Shown here in pieces: positions 8,700 to 15,953 of a stretch of DNA of 64,000 bases (position 1 is the stretch's first letter; the number at the start of each line of letters is the position of its first letter). Position numbers and translations under genes: made by a program. The stretch is taken from contig NZ_LMDB01000012.1 of the NCBI RefSeq assembly GCF_001425005.1, forward strand, positions 1,025,407 through 1,089,406, in the 5' to 3' direction. The DNA is from Duganella sp. Root336D2 (lineage in GTDB: Bacteria > Pseudomonadota > Gammaproteobacteria > Burkholderiales > Burkholderiaceae_D). A model generated the notes under the pieces. The model saw only the letters and a list, made by a program, of their open reading frames with translations, did not search any database and was not told where the DNA came from.

Positions 8700-11600
8700 T
8701 TGTTCACCCGTCGTACCCTCATTCTCGCCACCGCGCTGGCAATCCCTGTTGCGGCCCAAGCTGTCCCGAATACTTCCGATACCCGACTGCTATCCGAGCC
8801 GGCGATTTCCAAAGAAAACATTGCATTTATCTATGCTGGCGACGTCTGGTTGGCCGACCAGAATGGCCGGGATGTGCGGCGTCTAACCTCGGATATCGGC
8901 GAAAAGTCTAATCCGGTCTTTTCTCCCGATGGCCGGTCAATCGCCTATAGTGCGAATATAGACGGCAATACGGATGTGTTTATCCTGCCGATTGCCGGCG
9001 GGATTCCACGCCGTTTGACTTGGCACCCGGGTGCGGACGTGGTGCAAGGTTTTACGCCGGATGGGGCGCAGGTCTTATTCACGTCGCCGCGCGTGGCGTT
9101 TAATAACCGGTACCGCAATCTATTTACCGTTCCGGTAGGGGGTGGCGTCGAAACGAAGCTTGAGATCGCAAACGCCGCGCGTGCGACTCTTTCGCCTGAT
9201 GGGCGGTCCATCGCTTATAACCCGACTTCGCCGGCATTCTTGCAATGGAAGCGTTATCGTGGTGGCTTGAATTCGATAATCTGGCTGTTTAATCGCGACA
9301 CTCTGGTGGTGGAGCGAATTCCGCAACCTGCCAGCCGTGTTAATGACGCGGATCCGATGTGGGTGGGAGATAAAGTCTATTTCCGTTCTGATCGCGATGG
9401 GGAATTTAATCTTTACGTTTACGACACGCGCAGCAAAGCAATTAGCCAACTGACCCGGCATACCGATTTTCCCGTATTGAATGCGGCATTATCCGGTGGA
9501 AGAATTGTGTATGAGCAGGCAGGTTATCTGCATATGCTCGACCTCGACAGTGGTGTGGCTGCCGGCCGCAGGCTCGCGATCGGCGTCAGCGCCGACCTGG
9601 GCTTGTCGCGGGAGCGCTGGGTGCGTGGGGCGAAATATATTCGCGCGGCTTCAGTGTCGCCATCGGGGGCAAGGGTGGCGTTTGAATTCCGCGGCGACAT
9701 CGTCACGCTTCCGGCTGAGAAGGGCGATATTCGCCATTTGACGCAGACGCCGGGGGCTCACGAGCGCGGGCCAGCCTGGTCGCCGGATGGGCGCCAGGTT
9801 GCCTACTTTTCGGATGAAAGTGGCGAGTACGCTTTGCATGTCCGACAACAAGACGGCAAGGGCGAGTTGCGCAAGTTCAAACTGAATGGCTCCGGATTTT
9901 TCGAGCGCGCGGCCTGGTCGCCGGATAGCAAGAAGATTGCCTTTATCGATAATTCCTGGACGCTGTATTTCATCGACCTGGCGACGGGCGTGCAGACGAA
10001 GGTTGCTACCGAACCCATGTACGGCGTCGACAAGTCGCTGCGCGGCACCTGGTCGCCGGATTCGCGCTTCATCGCTTACACGCTCAATTCGCTGAGCTAC
10101 ACGCGCACGGCCTACATCTATGCGCTGGAAGAAGATAAATCCCATGCGGTGACGGACGGGCTATCCGATGTCGCCAACCCGGTGTTCGACCGCAATGGCA
10201 AGTACTTGTACTTCTTCGCATCCACCGATGCGGGACCGAGCAACAACTGGTTCTCGCTGCAGAACCAGGATAACCACCCGACGCGTTCACTCTGGCTGAT
10301 GGTGCTGAGGAACGATGTTCCGTCGCCGCTGGTGCGCGAAAGTGATGAAGAGAAGGGTGCGGCAAGTGCACCGCCTGCGCCGAAGGAGCCACCGAAGGAT
10401 GGTGCCGCAGGCGACAAAAATGAAGAACGCGTTCTGGCCGACACTTCCACTAGCCGCGGCGCGGACGCCAAGGCGAAAGCCGCCGCTGCGACGGCCAAGC
10501 CGCCGGCTCCGATGCGCATCGACTGGGAGGGTATTTCGACCCGAGTGATCGACATGCCGCCGCCGGTATCCGAATACTTCGATCTCGAAGCCGGCGGGGA
10601 AGGGCAAATCTTCTTCCTGCGCGAAGTGGATGGCAAGCGCCAGGTCCAGCGCTTCGACCTGAAAGAGCGCAAGACCGAAACCATTGTTGCGGACGCGGAG
10701 GACTTCGAAATCAGCGCTGACGGTAAGAAGATCGCCTGGCGTTTGAAAGAGCAGTGGAATATGGGCTCCGCCACCGGCAAGCTGCTGTCGCCGTCCGAGG
10801 GCAAGCTGCGTGTGGAAGCCATCGAAACCAAGGCCGACCCGCGTGCGGAATGGAAGCAGATCTACGATGAAGTCTGGCGCATCAACCGCGACTACTTCTA
10901 TGACCCGCATATGCATGGCGTGAACTGGAAAGCCATGCGCGACAAATACGCCCAGTTCCTGCCTGACGTCGCCACGCGCAGCGACCTGAATCGTGTGATC
11001 CAGTGGCTGTGCAGCGAACTGGCGGTCGGCCACCACCGTGGCGGCGGCGGCGATAATTTCATCGATGCCAAACCGGTGCCGGGCGGACTGCTTGGCGCCG
11101 ACTACGAAATTGCCAATGGTCGCTATCGCTTCAAGAAGGTCTACGGTGGCCTGAACTGGAACCCGACGCTGCGTGCGCCATTAACCGAGCCGGGTCTTAA
11201 CGTGAAAGTGGGCGAGTACCTGCTGGCGGTTGATGGCCGTCCGCTGGCGCCGCCGACCAACCTGTATAGCGCCTTCGAAAATACCGCAAACAGGTCGCTG
11301 GAAATTACGGTCGGCCCGAGCGCGGATGGCAAGGGCGCGCGCCACATTACGGTAGTGCCGGTGGCGAGCGAAGATGCGCTGCGCAACCGCGACTGGGTAG
11401 AGGGGAATATCCGTAAAGTGGATGCCGCAACCGGCGGGCGTGTGGCGTATGTCTACGTGCCGAATACTGCGAGCCTGGGGCACACTTACTTCAAACGCTA
11501 CTTCTATCCGCAGTCGTACAAGGACGCGATCATTGTCGATGAGCGATTCAATGGCGGCGGCAGCCTGGCCGACTATTACATCGAGCTGCTGCAGAAGCAG

Positions 11601-12041
11601 GAGATCGCGTGGTGGGCCATGCGTTATGGTGCGGACATGAAGACACCATCCGCTTCGATCCAGGGCCCGCGCGCGATGCTGATCGATGAAACGGCCGGCT
11701 CGGGCGGCGACCTGCTGCCGTGGATGTTCCGCAAGAATAAGCTTGGCCCGCTGATCGGCAAGCGCACTTGGGGCGGACTGGTTGGCATCCTCGGCTTCCC
11801 GGTGCTGCTGGATGGCGGCACGATCACGGCGCCGAACCTGGCGTTCTGGACACGCGAAGGCGGTTGGGGAGTTGAGAATGAAGGCGTTGCGCCGGATATT
11901 GAAGTCGACCAGAATCCGGCGGATGTGATTGCGGGCCGCGACCCGCAGCTTGAAAAAGCGATCGAGGTGATCAAGGCCGAACTGGCGAAGTCACCGCCAA
12001 GCCGTCCGCCGCGCCCCGCTTATCCGGACAAGAGCCGTTGA
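8700..12041 (+). CDS. secreted tricorn-like S41 peptidase with TolB/WD40-type propeller
   Basis: 1113 residues. It has a signal peptide (LFTRRTLILATALAIPVAAQA), then a long beta-propeller region with repeated FSPDGRSIAY / WSPDGRQVAYFSD blades to about residue 540. A charged Ala/Pro/Lys-rich linker follows, then a second propeller portion, a PDZ-like segment, and a C-terminal S41 domain. Predicted catalytic serine is Ser1001 in ETAGSGGDLLPW and the histidine is in AVGHHRGGG (778/779). This matches tricorn core proteases, which trim peptides. Start: TTG 8700 is preceded by ggagg at 8690–8694 and begins exactly at the signal peptide; the longer in-frame start at 8646 lacks this. It ends 1 bp from the convergent kinase gene. 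Confidence 0.88.
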   Translation: MFTRRTLILATALAIPVAAQAVPNTSDTRLLSEPAISKENIAFIYAGDVWLADQNGRDVRRLTSDIGEKSNPVFSPDGRSIAYSANIDGNTDVFILPIAGGIPRRLTWHPGADVVQGFTPDGAQVLFTSPRVAFNNRYRNLFTVPVGGGVETKLEIANAARATLSPDGRSIAYNPTSPAFLQWKRYRGGLNSIIWLFNRDTLVVERIPQPASRVNDADPMWVGDKVYFRSDRDGEFNLYVYDTRSKAISQLTRHTDFPVLNAALSGGRIVYEQAGYLHMLDLDSGVAAGRRLAIGVSADLGLSRERWVRGAKYIRAASVSPSGARVAFEFRGDIVTLPAEKGDIRHLTQTPGAHERGPAWSPDGRQVAYFSDESGEYALHVRQQDGKGELRKFKLNGSGFFERAAWSPDSKKIAFIDNSWTLYFIDLATGVQTKVATEPMYGVDKSLRGTWSPDSRFIAYTLNSLSYTRTAYIYALEEDKSHAVTDGLSDVANPVFDRNGKYLYFFASTDAGPSNNWFSLQNQDNHPTRSLWLMVLRNDVPSPLVRESDEEKGAASAPPAPKEPPKDGAAGDKNEERVLADTSTSRGADAKAKAAAATAKPPAPMRIDWEGISTRVIDMPPPVSEYFDLEAGGEGQIFFLREVDGKRQVQRFDLKERKTETIVADAEDFEISADGKKIAWRLKEQWNMGSATGKLLSPSEGKLRVEAIETKADPRAEWKQIYDEVWRINRDYFYDPHMHGVNWKAMRDKYAQFLPDVATRSDLNRVIQWLCSELAVGHHRGGGGDNFIDAKPVPGGLLGADYEIANGRYRFKKVYGGLNWNPTLRAPLTEPGLNVKVGEYLLAVDGRPLAPPTNLYSAFENTANRSLEITVGPSADGKGARHITVVPVASEDALRNRDWVEGNIRKVDAATGGRVAYVYVPNTASLGHTYFKRYFYPQSYKDAIIVDERFNGGGSLADYYIELLQKQEIAWWAMRYGADMKTPSASIQGPRAMLIDETAGSGGDLLPWMFRKNKLGPLIGKRTWGGLVGILGFPVLLDGGTITAPNLAFWTREGGWGVENEGVAPDIEVDQNPADVIAGRDPQLEKAIEVIKAELAKSPPSRPPRPAYPDKSR

Positions 12042-12042
12042 T

Positions 12043-13314
12043 TCAATCCGCTGCCTCCAGCCTTGCTGCAGCTTCGGCAAATGCAGGGCGTGTTTCAGGT
12101 GCCGGGTGCAGGCAATCATTTGCCAGTGCCCGCACCTGGGGCAATTCTTCTTCGCCGCGTTCCAGCAGTTCTTCCAGCAAATAGCCGAAGGCCCTTACTT
12201 CCAGCCGCTCTAGCGCGGATGCGCGTACGGTGCCCGGCGCGAAGCATGAGGCCCCGCCGAAATCTCCCAGCACTGCATTGCCCTTGCCGCAGTTGAGGAT
12301 ATTGTGCGCGTACAGGTCACCGTGCATGATGCCGCGTTCATGCAAATGTGCTGCTGCGGAAGCAATGCTACGGGCAATGCCAAGCAGGGCTTCCGTAGTG
12401 AAGTGCTGGTCGTCGGCGTAGACGTCGCGCGTACAGCTTGCGAAGCTCGGCGGGCCCGCCAGGTTGCGTAAATCCGGGTCGACCAGCGGCATGACCAGTG
12501 CCGGCAGGCTTGCGGGATGGTCCGGAATAGTTCCAAGAACGGGAATCAGGTTGGGATGCTTGCCGGCTCCGATGCAGGCGGCGGTTTCCTGTGCCGGCAG
12601 GCCATCGCTGGTCATGGCGCCCTTATACACTTTGACCGCCACAGGCTCTCCATTGAGTATAGCCTGGTGGATCACGCCGGACGCGCCTTCGCCCAGCTTG
12701 TGCTGGATTTGCAGCTCGTCCCAGGAAATGCTGGCGGCGGGCGGGATGGCCGCCTCGCTGAAAGGATTGCCGGCAAATGCCAGCCAGGCAAGGCGCGGCA
12801 TGGCAGGCAGCCAGTCCGGCAGTTCGGGGAGCCTGTTGGCCGAAATGCGCAGCAGTTCCAACTTGCTGCAGTTCGCCAGCGCGGACGGCAATGCACTTAG
12901 GCGATTACCTGACAACATGAGCTTCTGCATGTCGATGCATTTGCCGATTTCACCGGGCAGTTGTTCGATGCGGTTGTCGGTCAGGATCAACCAGCGCAGG
13001 CGAGGGGGCAGGGCGGCGGCGGGCACGCTCGTGATCCGGTTCGCCTTGAAGCCGATCATCATCAGCGAAGGGCAGCGGCCCAGTACTGCCGGCAGCTCGG
13101 TGAACTGGTTTTCGGAACAGAAGATGATGCGCAGGCGGCGCAGGCGTGGCAGGTCGTCCGGCAGGGAGGACAGGGAGTTGCCGGTAAGGTCCAGGATCTC
13201 CAGCGTTTCGGCCAGGTCGAATATCTCGCGCGGGAATTCAGTCAGGGCGCAGCGCAATTGCAGCCGCACTGCGCCGGCCAGTTCACCGGAGCGCAGTTGT
13301 TGAAGCGTTTGCAT
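12043..13314 (-). CDS. leucine-rich repeat / protein kinase fusion
   Basis: 423 residues with two modules. Residues about 15–185 are seven or so leucine-rich repeats (LEILDLTGNSLSSLP, LRWLILTDNRIEQLP, LELLRISANRLPELP). Residues about 197–423 are a Hanks-type kinase: glycine loop GEGASG (208–213), lysine in VAVKVY (Lys228), catalytic loop HGDLYAHNIL (Asp333, Asn338) and DFG (351–353). The segment after DFG is short and lacks a clear APE motif, so activity is likely but not certain. No transmembrane segment is seen, so a cytosolic protein is expected. It lies 46 bp downstream of a BlaI-type repressor on the same strand, probably in one operon. Confidence 0.88.
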   Translation of the reverse strand: MQTLQQLRSGELAGAVRLQLRCALTEFPREIFDLAETLEILDLTGNSLSSLPDDLPRLRRLRIIFCSENQFTELPAVLGRCPSLMMIGFKANRITSVPAAALPPRLRWLILTDNRIEQLPGEIGKCIDMQKLMLSGNRLSALPSALANCSKLELLRISANRLPELPDWLPAMPRLAWLAFAGNPFSEAAIPPAASISWDELQIQHKLGEGASGVIHQAILNGEPVAVKVYKGAMTSDGLPAQETAACIGAGKHPNLIPVLGTIPDHPASLPALVMPLVDPDLRNLAGPPSFASCTRDVYADDQHFTTEALLGIARSIASAAAHLHERGIMHGDLYAHNILNCGKGNAVLGDFGGASCFAPGTVRASALERLEVRAFGYLLEELLERGEEELPQVRALANDCLHPAPETRPAFAEAAARLEAAD

Positions 13315-13360
13315 CTGGTCTCTTGGGGAGTTTTGGAGGGCGCAGTATAGCTTGTTGCGC

Positions 13361-13732
13361 TCAACTTTCCTCGTCCAGCATTTTCTGGATTTCCGCGCGC
13401 TCTTTGGCTGACACGTGACCGCCGCGCAGCGCCGCCATCACCAGCGCCTTGCCGGAACCGGCAAAAGCCTTGTGGATCAAGTCTTTTAATAGCGAGGTCT
13501 GGATCGAGTCCTGCTGCTCGGCAGGTGAGTAGACGTGGGCGCGCTGGCTTTCATCGCGGTTCAGCAGACCCTTGGTATGCATGACTTGCAGCAGGCGCAG
13601 CACCGTGGCGTATTGCATATCCGGCCGTGTTGCCACCGCTGCCTCATGCACCTGCCGCGCAGTCGCCGGGCCTAGCGCAAACAAGAGGCGCAGCATTTCC
13701 AGTTCGCTAGGGGTAGGTTTCGGCAGGGCCAT
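13361..13732 (-). CDS. BlaI/MecI/CopY-family transcriptional repressor
   Basis: 123 residues with the family's N-terminal winged helix (PTPSELEMLRLLFALGPATARQVHEA ... YATVLRLLQVMHTKGLL) and a C-terminal dimerisation helix. Members are usually released from DNA by a BlaR1/MecR1-type M56 sensor protease encoded next door. No such gene is present here; the downstream partner is an LRR–kinase. AT-rich tctaga / tagac...gtcta repeats immediately upstream are candidate operators, so autoregulation is likely. Confidence 0.88.
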   Translation of the reverse strand: MALPKPTPSELEMLRLLFALGPATARQVHEAAVATRPDMQYATVLRLLQVMHTKGLLNRDESQRAHVYSPAEQQDSIQTSLLKDLIHKAFAGSGKALVMAALRGGHVSAKERAEIQKMLDEES

Positions 13733-13759
13733 GATAGATCCAGGAAGAACATCGATGGA

Positions 13760-13791
13760 TCTAGAATAAATTATCTAGACATAAAAGTCTA
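13760..13791. promoter_or_regulatory. candidate BlaI-type operator repeats
   Basis: In the 30–60 bp upstream of the repressor gene there are two tctaga hexamers (13760–13765, 13774–13779) and an inverted repeat tagac-ataaaa-gtcta (13776–13791) in an AT-rich stretch. Location and dyad symmetry fit an autoregulatory operator overlapping the promoter. Confidence 0.45.
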
Positions 13792-13810
13792 CACTCGCGA
13801 ACGGCTGACT

Positions 13811-13913
13811 CCGTGTCACACCTTGGGGTCACACCCCAAAGGGGACACGGTCTCAAGCGTCGCACAGCCGAGCTCGTGTCACACTTGGGGTGTGACCCCA
13901 TGGTGTGACACGG
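13811..13913. repeat. REPIN-like inverted repeat element
   Basis: Positions 13811–13839 and 13885–13913 are 29-bp inverted repeats with one mismatch (ccgtgtcacacc...), separated by 45 bp. Each arm contains its own smaller palindrome (ggggtcacaccccaa). It sits in the intergenic space between the BlaI gene and the convergent-side end of the MBL-fold gene, with no coding potential. The layout of two REP-like palindromes in inverted orientation fits a REPIN. Confidence 0.65.
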
Positions 13914-13930
13914 GCTGGGCTGTGGTGCTT

Positions 13931-14779
13931 TTACCAGGCGAGTTCGCCTTTGGCGACTTTGGCGCTCAGTTGCAGGGCGCTTTCAAGGCCGGCTTGCGGG
14001 TAGGAGGCCTTCATCGCTGCGACCAGGGCTGCACTGTTTGCGGCGGCTGGGGTGGCGGCTTCGAAGCGGCGCAGGTAGTCGGCGGTGTAGCTGATGGCGT
14101 CCGGCGTCAGGGCGGAGCCGGGGGCGAAGTGGCCGGGGACGACGGTGGTTGGCTTCAGGCCGGAAATTTCGTCAAGCACGGACAGCCATTGGACGCGCGA
14201 TTCCGCTGTCTGGGTGTCGGCAACCCATACGTGCAGGCCTTTGAACAGCACCACGCCGCCGACCACGGCTTTGATCGATGGGATCCATACATAGCTGCGG
14301 TCGCCCTGGCCTTTGACTTGCAGCTTTTGGCCTTCCAGTTCGATGTCGCCTTGCAGAAGTTCCGGCATCACCACGCCTTTAGGGGCGTTGGCGCCGAGGA
14401 TCGGGCCCCAGTAGGCAACCTTGGCCTGGGCTTTCTTTTCCATGGCGGCGATGGTGGTGCCGCGTGCCACGATGCGCGCTTGCGGGAAGGCGGCTTTCAG
14501 CACGTCCAGGCCGAAGTAGAAATCCGGGTCGCCGTGGCTGACATAAATAGTGGTCAGGCGCTTGCCGCTGGCTTTGATCTGGGCGGCCAGCTTTTCAGCT
14601 TCGGCGCGCGAGAACTGGGCGTCCACCAGCACGGCGTCTTTCTCGCCTTTTACCAGTACTGAGGCAACCGGGAAGATGGCGGCTTCGCCCGGGTTGAAAA
14701 CTTCCAGCGTCAGCGGGGCGGCGGAGGCGCCAACGGTGCTTGCTGCGAATGCGGCTGCTGCGAGGGTGTGCTTGATCAT
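13931..14779 (-). CDS. exported metallo-beta-lactamase-fold protein
   Basis: 282 residues with a signal peptide (MIKHTLAAAAFAASTVGASA) and an MBL-type fold. The usual metal motif HxHxDH is degenerate: SHGDPDFYFG has aspartate in place of the second histidine and phenylalanine in place of the last. Later elements (VVGG near residue 170 and the histidine in VVPGHFAPGS) are kept. Metal binding may therefore be altered, and substrate is unknown. It is divergent from a LysR regulator 100 bp away, the usual arrangement for a regulator and its target. Confidence 0.82.
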   Translation of the reverse strand: MIKHTLAAAAFAASTVGASAAPLTLEVFNPGEAAIFPVASVLVKGEKDAVLVDAQFSRAEAEKLAAQIKASGKRLTTIYVSHGDPDFYFGLDVLKAAFPQARIVARGTTIAAMEKKAQAKVAYWGPILGANAPKGVVMPELLQGDIELEGQKLQVKGQGDRSYVWIPSIKAVVGGVVLFKGLHVWVADTQTAESRVQWLSVLDEISGLKPTTVVPGHFAPGSALTPDAISYTADYLRRFEAATPAAANSAALVAAMKASYPQAGLESALQLSAKVAKGELAW

Positions 14780-14858
14780 CTCTGTATTCCTTTCGGTGAT
14801 TGGATGGCGCCAGTGTAGGCCTTATGACATGATCGAAAAATAGCGTATATTGAAACTG

Positions 14859-14871
14859 TTTATTGCATAAA
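14859..14871. promoter_or_regulatory. candidate LysR-type T-N11-A box
   Basis: The sequence tttat-tgc-ataaa is a short dyad of the T-N11-A form in the divergent promoter region, 8 bp upstream of the lysR ATG. LysR-type regulators commonly bind such sites between themselves and a divergent target. The position is close to the start codon, so this is tentative. Confidence 0.35.
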
Positions 14872-14879
14872 TCGCTCAT

Positions 14880-15779
14880 ATGGACCGTATCGCTTCCGCT
14901 AATGTCTTTGTCACTATCGCCGATCGGGGCAGCCTGGCCGGGGCGGCGGAGGCGCTGGACATGTCGCGTGCCATGGTCACGCGCTACCTGGCGGAGATGG
15001 AGGAGTGGGCGGGTGCGCGCTTGCTGCACCGGACTACGCGCCGCCTGGGCCTGACCGCGGCGGGGGAGCTGACGTTGGCGCGTTGCCGTGAGCTGCTGGC
15101 GCTGGCCGGGGCGATTCCGGCGGCGGGCGATGCGGGAGCCGGGGAGCCGCGCGGCTTGCTGCGGGTGGCTTGCGCGCAGTTCCTGGCACAGGCGGCGCTG
15201 GCCGATGCGCTGGCGGAATTCTTGCGCCGGTATCCGCAGGTGACGGTCGACCTGCAGGTCGATAACCGCGCCGTAAACCTGGTCGAACAGCGCATCGATC
15301 TGGCGATCCGTATTACCAATGCGCTGGAGCCGAACCAGATTGCGCGCAAGCTGGGTGAGTGCCGCTCGATGCTGGCGGCGGCGCCGGCCTACCTGGCCGA
15401 ATATGGCGCGCCGTCCGATCCGCAGGAACTGGCGCGGCATAACTGCCTGGCGTATAGCTATTTCGGCAGGAGTGTGTGGATGCTGGCGCGCGATGGCGAG
15501 CCGCCGCAGGAGGTGCCGGTGGGCGGCAATCTCTCTTCGAACGAGTCGATGGCTTTGCTGGCGGCGGCCGGGCAGGGCGCCGGCATTGCCATGCAGCCGC
15601 GCTTCGTGGTGCAGCCACTGGTGACGCAGGGCCGGCTGGTGCAGGTATTGCCGGATTGGCAACCGCAGGCTTTGGGGATTCATGCCATTTACACATCACG
15701 CCAGCACATGCCGCCTGCGCTGCGGGCCTTGCTGGATTACCTGGCCGACTGGTTCGCCCGGCGCGGCGCGGAGTTTTAG
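14880..15779 (+). CDS. LysR-family transcriptional regulator
   Basis: 299 residues. The N-terminal winged helix (GSLAGAAEALDMSRAMVTRYLAEMEEWAGARLLHR in parts, ending RLGLTAAGE) covers residues 1–60, followed by a type 2 periplasmic-binding-like effector domain. It is of the CrgA-like LysR group. It is divergent from the exported MBL-fold gene, whose expression it probably controls. Its ligand is unknown. The start at ATG 14880 lacks a strong ribosome site but matches the family N-terminus (MDRI...FV.IAD.GS). Confidence 0.92.
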   Translation: MDRIASANVFVTIADRGSLAGAAEALDMSRAMVTRYLAEMEEWAGARLLHRTTRRLGLTAAGELTLARCRELLALAGAIPAAGDAGAGEPRGLLRVACAQFLAQAALADALAEFLRRYPQVTVDLQVDNRAVNLVEQRIDLAIRITNALEPNQIARKLGECRSMLAAAPAYLAEYGAPSDPQELARHNCLAYSYFGRSVWMLARDGEPPQEVPVGGNLSSNESMALLAAAGQGAGIAMQPRFVVQPLVTQGRLVQVLPDWQPQALGIHAIYTSRQHMPPALRALLDYLADWFARRGAEF

Positions 15780-15808
15780 TTGTTTCAGTTCAACGACAGT
15801 GCTATGCT
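15780..15808 (+). promoter_or_regulatory. candidate sigma-70 promoter of odhA
   Basis: A ttgttt element at 15780–15785 is followed after 17 bp by tatgct at 15803–15808, directly after the lysR stop. Transcription from here would give a leader of roughly 140 nt before odhA, the same region that looks structured. Confidence 0.4.
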
Positions 15809-15839
15809 AGGCGACCGTTTTTGGAAAATCTGGAAACAA

Positions 15840-15942
15840 CAGAGCCCTTCCCCACAACTTGATGTGCAATCCGCTAACCGGTCAGGCCGTGTCGCGGAAG
15901 GTTTGAACAACCCGCTAATTCCTCGCGAAGCGCGAAGAAAGG
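15840..15942 (+). ncRNA. structured odhA leader, consistent with the sucA RNA motif
   Basis: The untranslated leader of odhA can form several helices: ccttcc 15846–15851 with ggaagg 15896–15901, ccgc 15871–15874 with gcgg 15894–15897 (competing at the edge), and cgcg-aag-cgcg at 15924–15934 next to the purine-rich ribosome site agaaagg (15936–15942). A conserved cis-regulatory RNA called the sucA motif is known upstream of sucA/odhA in Burkholderiales and overlaps the ribosome site. Position and layout agree, but I cannot run a covariance model. Confidence 0.5.
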
Positions 15943-15953
15943 TGAGCAAAGAA

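Noticed and set aside
15780..15953. N-terminal extension of odhA
   Set aside because: Would translate the structured leader; the family N-terminus begins at the ATG pair at 15954.
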